DNA of 10,269 bases. Origin: Opitutaceae bacterium UBA2377. GTDB lineage: Bacteria; Verrucomicrobiota; Verrucomicrobiia; Opitutales; Opitutaceae. Position numbers and translations under genes: made by a program. The DNA lies in contig DDSZ01000012.1 in the NCBI GenBank assembly GCA_002344205.1, forward strand, positions 19,482 through 29,750, written 5' to 3'. How positions within the stretch are numbered: position 1 is the first letter of the stretch; every line of letters starts with the position of its first letter. Shown here piece by piece: positions 5,721 through 10,269 of this stretch. Below the pieces are notes generated by a model that saw nothing but the letters and a program-made list of their open reading frames with translations, was not told the origin of the DNA and did not search any database.

Positions 5721-6746
5721 TCAGGCGGGTTTTAGCACGGCCTTCACGATTTCGCCGCGGTGCATTTTATCAAACGCCTCGTGCCAGGCCTCCAGCCCCC
5801 AGATGCCGCCGAGGACCGGCCGCACGTCGAGCTGGCCCGAGCCGAGCAGCGCCAGCACGCGCTCCCACACGGGCCAGTTGTGCGAAAAGCTGCCCTGCAG
5901 CGTGATGTTTTTCTGCACCAAGGGATCGAGGGAGAAGTTCAGCGGCTGCGGGCCCCAGCCCACCTTGCTGATCCAGCCGTTGGGCCGCACGAGTTCGAGC
6001 GCGACCTTGAGCGCGGCCGAGGCGCCGGCGGCATCAATCACGCCGTCGGCGCCGAGCCCGTCACGTTCTTTTGCCCAGGCGGTCGCATCGCCGATGATCA
6101 CTTCGCAGCCGTAGGCTTTCGCCTTTTCCAACCGCGCCTTGTCCCGCTCCAGGCCCACCAGCGCCACCTGCGCACCGGCGAGCCGGGCCATGGCCGCGCA
6201 CAGGATGCCGATCGGTCCCGGACCGAGCACGATCACCCGGTCGCCGGGCAGAATCTTCGCGTTGTTGACCACGGCATTGTAGGCCACGCAGCAAGGCTCG
6301 GTGAGCGCGGCGATTTCCATCGCCAGACCGGCCGGCACGCGGTGCAGGCAGCGGGCCGGCACGCGGACAAACCGGGTCATGGCCCCGTCCACGCCGTAGC
6401 CGAAGCCCTTGCGGGTCGGGTCGAGATTATAGAGCCCCGCGCGGCTGAGCGGACTGTCGGGATTGATCACCGCCGCCGTCTCGCTGACCACGCGGTCGCC
6501 CTCGCGCCAGGCCTTCACCGCGCTCCCGGTCGCCGCAATCACGCCGCCGAACTCATGCCCGAGCACGACGGGATAATTCACCGGCCAACTGTGCGTGCTG
6601 TGCCACTGGTGCAGGTCGCTGCCGCAGACGCCGACCGCCTCGACCGCGAGGATGACATCCTCCGGCCCCGGCTCGGGTCGGGCAAACTCGCGCAGCTCAA
6701 CGCTGCCGGCTTCAGGAGCAAAATTAACAACGGCGGGGCTTTTCAT
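5721..6746 (-). CDS. Zinc-type medium-chain dehydrogenase (MDR) lacking the structural-zinc cysteines
   Basis: A 341-residue medium-chain dehydrogenase of the sorbitol/threonine/butanediol dehydrogenase type, oxidising an alcohol or polyol with NAD(P). Catalytic zinc ligands are present: C41 (GVCGSD), H64-E65 (LGHEFGG) and E150 (LTEP). The nucleotide-binding motif is GPGPIG (175-180). In the structural-zinc lobe the loop keeps the family frame (VI....P...AG.YNL.P..KGFGYG), but the four cysteine positions are N95, S98, S101 and D109. The structural zinc is therefore predicted absent while the catalytic zinc is kept. ATG 6746 is 12 bases after the stop of the HUMPS gene, and osmC starts 5 bases after its own stop, so all three form one unit. 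The substrate cannot be named; sugar alcohols or an L-threonine-like substrate are possible. Confidence 0.93.
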   Translation of the reverse strand: MKSPAVVNFAPEAGSVELREFARPEPGPEDVILAVEAVGVCGSDLHQWHSTHSWPVNYPVVLGHEFGGVIAATGSAVKAWREGDRVVSETAAVINPDSPLSRAGLYNLDPTRKGFGYGVDGAMTRFVRVPARCLHRVPAGLAMEIAALTEPCCVAYNAVVNNAKILPGDRVIVLGPGPIGILCAAMARLAGAQVALVGLERDKARLEKAKAYGCEVIIGDATAWAKERDGLGADGVIDAAGASAALKVALELVRPNGWISKVGWGPQPLNFSLDPLVQKNITLQGSFSHNWPVWERVLALLGSGQLDVRPVLGGIWGLEAWHEAFDKMHRGEIVKAVLKPA

Positions 6747-6758
6747 GGGGAAATGGTT

Positions 6759-7460
6759 TCAGCCAACGGCGACCTCGCCGTAGGCGTGCACGCGCTCGCA
6801 GATGAGCCGCAGGGTGCCTTCCAGATTGCCGTCGGCGGTGCGGAAGGCATCGGCGTCCACCGCCAGCGGCGCGCCGATCACCACGAGGGGCGCGCCGTAT
6901 TCCGGTGTCCGTACGGCCTGCTCCAGCGTAAGACCACCCACGGCCTGCACCGGCACGCGCACGGCTTGGACGACCTCGCGCAGCCGGTCGAGCGGGCTCG
7001 GCATGCGGCGACCGCTCGCCGCGATGCCACGGCGCTCGTCGTAACCGATGTGGTGGATCACAAAATCGCAGCCCAGATCCTCGATCAGCCGCGCGCCCGC
7101 AACCATGTCGGGACAGCCGAGGTTGTCGCCCATCACCTTCACGCCGCAATCGCGCCCGGCTTTGACCACACACTTGATCGTCTCCTCGTGCGCCCGGGCC
7201 ATGACGACGACATGGGTCGCCCCGGCCTTCGCCATCATCTCGGCCTCCAGGTAGCCGCCGTCCATCGTCTTGAGGTCGGCCACGATGGGCACGCCGGAAA
7301 ACCGCTCCCGTAGCGCCCGCACCCCATGCAGACCCTCGGCCAAAAGCAACGGCGTGCCCGCCTCCAGCCAGTCCACCCCGGCGCGCAATGCGAGTTCGGC
7401 GGTGGCCAGCGCCTCCCGGATGTCGGTCAGGTCGAGGGAAATCTGGACAACGGGGCGCAT
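6759..7460 (-). CDS. HUMPS-family protein (3-hexulose-6-phosphate synthase / 3-keto-gulonate-6-phosphate decarboxylase-like)
   Basis: A 233-residue protein of the orotidine-5'-phosphate decarboxylase superfamily. Members either add formaldehyde to ribulose 5-phosphate (HPS) or decarboxylate 3-keto-L-gulonate 6-phosphate. Conserved sites seen: D10 (SLDLTD), E33 (LEAGTPL), the metal/catalytic cluster D62-K64-D67 in ADLKTMDGG, D112 (MGDNLG), H136/H137 (VIHHIGYDERRG) with R143/R144, and the phosphate-binding region VGG (174-176) plus IGAPL (195-199). ADLKTMD and the EAGTPLLLAEGL stretch read more like HPS than like KGPDC, but the reaction is not settled. No 6-phospho-3-hexuloisomerase partner lies in the window. 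ATG 7460 (MRPVVQISLD) fits the family N-terminus. A TTG at 7499 would add 13 residues and shorten the gap to purM from 51 to 12 bases. It lies between purM and the dehydrogenase gene. Confidence 0.88.
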   Translation of the reverse strand: MRPVVQISLDLTDIREALATAELALRAGVDWLEAGTPLLLAEGLHGVRALRERFSGVPIVADLKTMDGGYLEAEMMAKAGATHVVVMARAHEETIKCVVKAGRDCGVKVMGDNLGCPDMVAGARLIEDLGCDFVIHHIGYDERRGIAASGRRMPSPLDRLREVVQAVRVPVQAVGGLTLEQAVRTPEYGAPLVVIGAPLAVDADAFRTADGNLEGTLRLICERVHAYGEVAVG

Positions 7461-7511
7461 CGGGCTGGCAGCGTTGGGCGACAAAGCCGGCCGCGTCAAC
7501 GTCGCACCCGG

Positions 7512-8618
7512 TCAGCGCACCTGCAGGGTGTCGCCGCCGAAGGTGAGGTTGAGCGACGGCACGACCACGGCCTTGCGGGTGCCCTCCTTCTTCACGCGGC
7601 CGGCGAGCCACGCGGCGTAGCCGGCGGCCTGGGCGGCGGCGAGCACGGCGGCGCTGACGGACGGATCCACGTAGGCGGCGAAGCCCACGCCCTGATTGAA
7701 GGTCGCATACATCTCGCGCTCCGAGATCGGCCCCGCCTCCTGCAGAAACTTAAACAAGGGCAGCGGCGCGCGCGGCGCGGTGATCTCGTAAACGAAGGGC
7801 TCCTCCAAGCGCATCAGTTTGCGCCAGCCGTGACCCGTGACGTGCGCGACATAGTTGAGCTTCAGCCCGCGCCGCTGGCACTCCGCGACAAACTTCACGT
7901 AGATGACCGACGGCGCGAGCAGCGCCTCGCCGTAGGTGCGCGGGTCGCCGTGGCCGATGGGCGTCTGGTAGCCCTGCGGCAGCTTTTCCGCAATGAGCCG
8001 GCAGAGCGAGAGGCCGTTGGTCTGCACGCCGGAGCTGGCGAGGAAGATGATGTGGTCGCCGTCGCGCACGTCGCCCGTGATGCGCAGCGACTTCGGGGCG
8101 ATCTTGCCGATGGCGGAACCCGCCAGCACGATCGTGTCGGGATTGACGATGCCCTTGAGCGTCGGGGTCTCGCCCCCGCCCCACACCGCGCCGGCCTGCC
8201 GGCAGCCCTCGGCCCAGCCCGCGACGAGCGCCTGCATCCGCGGCGCGTCGGCGAACCAGCCGGAGTCGCCCACGGCCGCGTGCATCGCCACCGAGATCGG
8301 CAGTGCGCCGCAGGTGGCGAGGTCGTTCACGATCGTCGCCACGGTATCGATGGCGATCTCGCGGTAAAAGTTTTTGCCCGTCGCCGCGTAAACCGCATCG
8401 GCCACGAGGTTCTTGGTGCCGAGACCCTCCTCGACATGCGCGAGGTAGTGGTCGGCCGCCTCGATCAGGTAGGCGCTCTCGCCGCGGGTGGTCGCGGGCT
8501 CGGTGTAACCGTGGTCCTGCAGCAGCGGGGCCGTCGTGCGCGCCGCCTGCTGGCAGGCGCGCTTGAACGCATCGAGCTGGTCGTAGCGAACGCCGGAACT
8601 TTCGTAGCTCAGGGACAT
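7512..8618 (-). CDS. purM: Phosphoribosylformylglycinamidine cyclo-ligase (AIR synthase), PurM-like
   Basis: A 368-residue AIR-synthase-related protein. PurM converts formylglycinamidine ribonucleotide plus ATP to aminoimidazole ribonucleotide, step five of purine synthesis, in the cytoplasm. Seen: EGLGTK (64-69) for the usual DGVGTK; GGGETP (147-152) for the GGET motif; SSGVQTNGLSL (195-205) for SSGxxSNGySL; HVTGHGW (259-265) where most PurM have HITGGG; and EMYATFNQGVG (302-312), matching the C-terminal EMxxTFNxGvG block. It is a little longer than the roughly 345 residues of the E. coli enzyme. The neighbouring purF strongly supports the role; a PurM-like paralogue with another substrate is the main alternative. 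ATG 8618 sits 4 bases after the hairpin at 8623-8721, so there is no room for a Shine-Dalgarno site outside the stem. Confidence 0.88.
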   Translation of the reverse strand: MSLSYESSGVRYDQLDAFKRACQQAARTTAPLLQDHGYTEPATTRGESAYLIEAADHYLAHVEEGLGTKNLVADAVYAATGKNFYREIAIDTVATIVNDLATCGALPISVAMHAAVGDSGWFADAPRMQALVAGWAEGCRQAGAVWGGGETPTLKGIVNPDTIVLAGSAIGKIAPKSLRITGDVRDGDHIIFLASSGVQTNGLSLCRLIAEKLPQGYQTPIGHGDPRTYGEALLAPSVIYVKFVAECQRRGLKLNYVAHVTGHGWRKLMRLEEPFVYEITAPRAPLPLFKFLQEAGPISEREMYATFNQGVGFAAYVDPSVSAAVLAAAQAAGYAAWLAGRVKKEGTRKAVVVPSLNLTFGGDTLQVR

Positions 8619-8622
8619 GGAA

Positions 8623-8721
8623 ATTTTCGATTTTCGATTCTGGATTTTCGATTTTTATCCGGATTCACAAGGGCGCGGTTTTGGGTCTGTAATCCAAAAT
8701 CGAGAGTCCAAAATCGAAAAT
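8623..8721. repeat. Intergenic hairpin repeat, element 3 (AT-rich, between purF and purM)
   Basis: Left arm 8623-8653 pairs with right arm 8691-8721 around a 37-base loop. Pairing is complete except for mismatches at 8635/8709, 8642/8702 and 8649/8695 and one wobble at 8638/8706. The arms are built from repeated GATTTTCGATT/GGATTTTCGAT-like words and are much more AT-rich than the surrounding genes. The stem starts 3 bases after the purF stop and ends 4 bases before the purM ATG. It could act as a terminator or attenuator between the two purine genes, or simply be an inserted dispersed palindrome. Confidence 0.83.
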
Positions 8722-8724
8722 CCC

Positions 8725-10269
8725 TCAATAGCTCCGCCCCTCGGCCTTCTCGAAATAGTTCACAAAGGCCTGGTTGACGACGCGGTAGCCGCCGGGGGTC
8801 GGATAGCGGCCGGTGAAATACCAGTCGCCGGTGTGGTTTGGCACGGCGGCGTGAAGGCTCCCGATCTTCTGGAAGATGATCTCCACCTCGCCGTTCCAGT
8901 CCGCGCCCTTCGGTCGCACGCGCTGCGCGATCCGGGCCGAGATTTCCTCCGGGGTGAACGGCTCGTAGAGCTTTCGCACCTGGTTGGTGGTCCCGCCCTT
9001 CGCCACCTCCTCGCGGCAGAGCGCGTAAACCTCCTGCAGCAGGTCGCCCTGGCCGCGTTCCTGCAACAGGTCCACCGCCGCCTCGAAGGCGATGAACTTG
9101 CCCAGCTCGGACATGTCGATGCCGTAGCAGTCGGGATAGCGGATCTGCGGGGCGGTCGAGACAATGACGATCTTGCGCGGCTGGAGCCGGGCGAGGATGC
9201 GGAGGATGGACTTGCGCAGCGTGGTGCCGCGGACGATGGAATCGTCCACACACACAAGGTTGTCGCCGGGCTTCACCGAGCCGTAGCTGATGTCGTAAAC
9301 GTGGCTGGCGAGCTGGTTGCGCATGCTCTCCTGGCCGATGAAGGTGCGCAGCTTGATGTCCTTGCTCACCACCTTCTCGCTGCGCGGCCAGTTGTTGAGG
9401 ATGAGGTCGTCGAGCACGGCCTCGGTGAGCTTCCCGGCGGCGCTGGCCTCGAGGATCGCGGCCTTCACCTCCGTGCGGCGCCGCTCGCGCAGCGCCGACA
9501 TGAGGCCGTAGTAGGCGGTCTCGGCGGTGTTGGGGATGAAGCTGAAGACGGTGTTCGTCCAATCGTGGCCGATGGACTGGATGACCTGGTCGCAGAGCTG
9601 CGCGCCCAGCGCCTTGCGCTCGGCGTAGATGTCGAGGTCGTTGCCCCGGGAAAAGTAGATGCGCTCAAACGAGCAGGAGGCCCGCGGCAGCGGCGCGGTG
9701 AAGGCCGCCTCCGTCACCGCGCCGGCGCGCTTGATCACGACGACGTGGCCGGGCTCGACCTCCTTCACCTGCTCCGCGGCGAGGTCGAACACCGTCATGA
9801 GCGGCGCGCGCTCGGAGGCGAAGGCCACGACCTCCTCGTCGCGGTAGTAGAAACAGGGCCGGATGCCCGACGGGTCGCGGGCCACGAAGGCGTCGCCGTT
9901 GCCGGTCAGCCCGCAGAGCGTGTAGCCGCCGTCCCATTTCTGGGCGGCACGGGTCAGCACGCGCGTGAGATCGAGTTCCTCGCTGATGCGCTGGGAGATG
10001 TCCTCGCCGCTCAGACCGGTGGTGCGCAACTGCCGGTAAAGGTCCTCGTGCTCCTCATCGAGGAAGAAGCCGATCTTCTCCAGCACCGCCTGCGTGTCCG
10101 TCGCGTAGATCGGATGCTGGCCCATCGCGGTGAGCGACTGGTTGAGCTCGGTGGTGTTGGTGAGGTTGAAATTGCCGCAGAGGGCGAGGTTGCGCGTCGG
10201 CCAGGGGCTGCGCCGGAAAAACGGGTGGCAGGAGGAGAGGTTGTAGCCGCCGCTGGTGCCGTAGCGCAG
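8725..10269 (-). CDS. purF: Amidophosphoribosyltransferase, long PurF type (N-terminus off window)
   Basis: PurF catalyses the first committed step of purine synthesis: PRPP plus glutamine gives 5-phosphoribosylamine. The frame is open from the stop at 8725-8727 to the right edge, 514 residues, so the start and the catalytic N-terminal Cys lie outside. The first residues visible include LRYGTSG, then ALCGNFNLTNT, typical of the class II glutamine amidotransferase domain. The PRPP-binding signature VDDSIVRGTT lies at about 9220-9250. RYPDCYGIDMSELGKFIAF-type residues near 9090-9150 replace the usual P-C-F-Y-G-I-D. FSFIPNTAETAYYGL (about 9498-9542) is where most bacterial enzymes have a proline-rich PD-SG segment. 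Its length and these variants point to the long PurF form also seen in Bacteroidota. A C-terminal extension of about 100 residues follows the transferase domain. purM is next, beyond the hairpin at 8623-8721. Confidence 0.94.
   Translation of the reverse strand: MRYGTSGGYNLSSCHPFFRRSPWPTRNLALCGNFNLTNTTELNQSLTAMGQHPIYATDTQAVLEKIGFFLDEEHEDLYRQLRTTGLSGEDISQRISEELDLTRVLTRAAQKWDGGYTLCGLTGNGDAFVARDPSGIRPCFYYRDEEVVAFASERAPLMTVFDLAAEQVKEVEPGHVVVIKRAGAVTEAAFTAPLPRASCSFERIYFSRGNDLDIYAERKALGAQLCDQVIQSIGHDWTNTVFSFIPNTAETAYYGLMSALRERRRTEVKAAILEASAAGKLTEAVLDDLILNNWPRSEKVVSKDIKLRTFIGQESMRNQLASHVYDISYGSVKPGDNLVCVDDSIVRGTTLRKSILRILARLQPRKIVIVSTAPQIRYPDCYGIDMSELGKFIAFEAAVDLLQERGQGDLLQEVYALCREEVAKGGTTNQVRKLYEPFTPEEISARIAQRVRPKGADWNGEVEIIFQKIGSLHAAVPNHTGDWYFTGRYPTPGGYRVVNQAFVNYFEKAEGRSY

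Noticed and set aside
5760..7313. 517-residue plus-strand open frame
   Set aside because: Antisense to the dehydrogenase and HUMPS genes, both of which have intact motifs. The His/Arg/Gly-rich translation matches no recognised family.
7326..8777. 483-residue plus-strand open frame
   Set aside because: Antisense to purM and runs through the hairpin at 8623-8721. The tail is an obvious translation of the repeat words.
8609..9562. 317-residue minus-strand frame overlapping purF and the hairpin
   Set aside because: Out of phase with the PRPP-site-bearing purF frame. Its C-terminus is simply the AT-rich hairpin read through.

Overview
The window is GC-rich and densely packed bacterial chromosome. 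It most resembles a member of the Verrucomicrobiota, probably the Opitutales/Opitutaceae. That assignment is an inference from three things: the high GC, the long PurF of the type also seen in Bacteroidota, and the palindromic intergenic repeats. No rRNA, tRNA, CRISPR array, transposase or phage gene was seen.

Layout. From 1 to 1970 on the minus strand is most of a DEAD-box-type RNA helicase with a DbpA-like RNA-binding domain. Its C-terminus runs off the left edge. A 105-bp divergent spacer separates it from a plus-strand gene (2076-3062) for a short, apparently cytoplasmic GH29-like (alpha-L-fucosidase-related) barrel protein. The only sizeable gap without a gene between convergent neighbours (3063-3297) holds two hairpins, one of them a 49-nt near-perfect palindrome. 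From 3298 to 10269 everything is on the minus strand. In transcription order (right to left) it reads purF (5' end beyond the right edge), purM, a HUMPS/hexulose-6-phosphate-synthase-like protein, a zinc-type medium-chain dehydrogenase, an OsmC-family peroxidase, an SDR oxidoreductase, and a TIM-barrel sugar isomerase/epimerase.

How the genes may work together. purF and purM catalyse steps 1 and 5 of de novo purine synthesis. purM, HUMPS, dehydrogenase and osmC are closely spaced (51, 12 and 5 nt) and look like one transcription unit. The HUMPS/dehydrogenase/SDR/isomerase set suggests sugar, sugar-acid or formaldehyde-linked carbon metabolism, but no substrate can be fixed from sequence alone. 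The GH29-like protein could feed a deoxy-sugar into it; that is speculation.

The most notable non-coding signal is a set of three large imperfect hairpins (4208-4311, 5105-5241, 8623-8721). Each has arms of 30-31 nt and almost exactly fills the gap between two co-directional genes. Two of them have the same plan: three copies per arm of a heptamer repeated every 10 nt, CACAGAT in one and CACGAAT in the other. Other points of note are a dehydrogenase that has lost all four structural-zinc cysteines, a helicase with DETD in place of DEAD, and no recognisable Shine-Dalgarno sequence before any of the eight visible starts.
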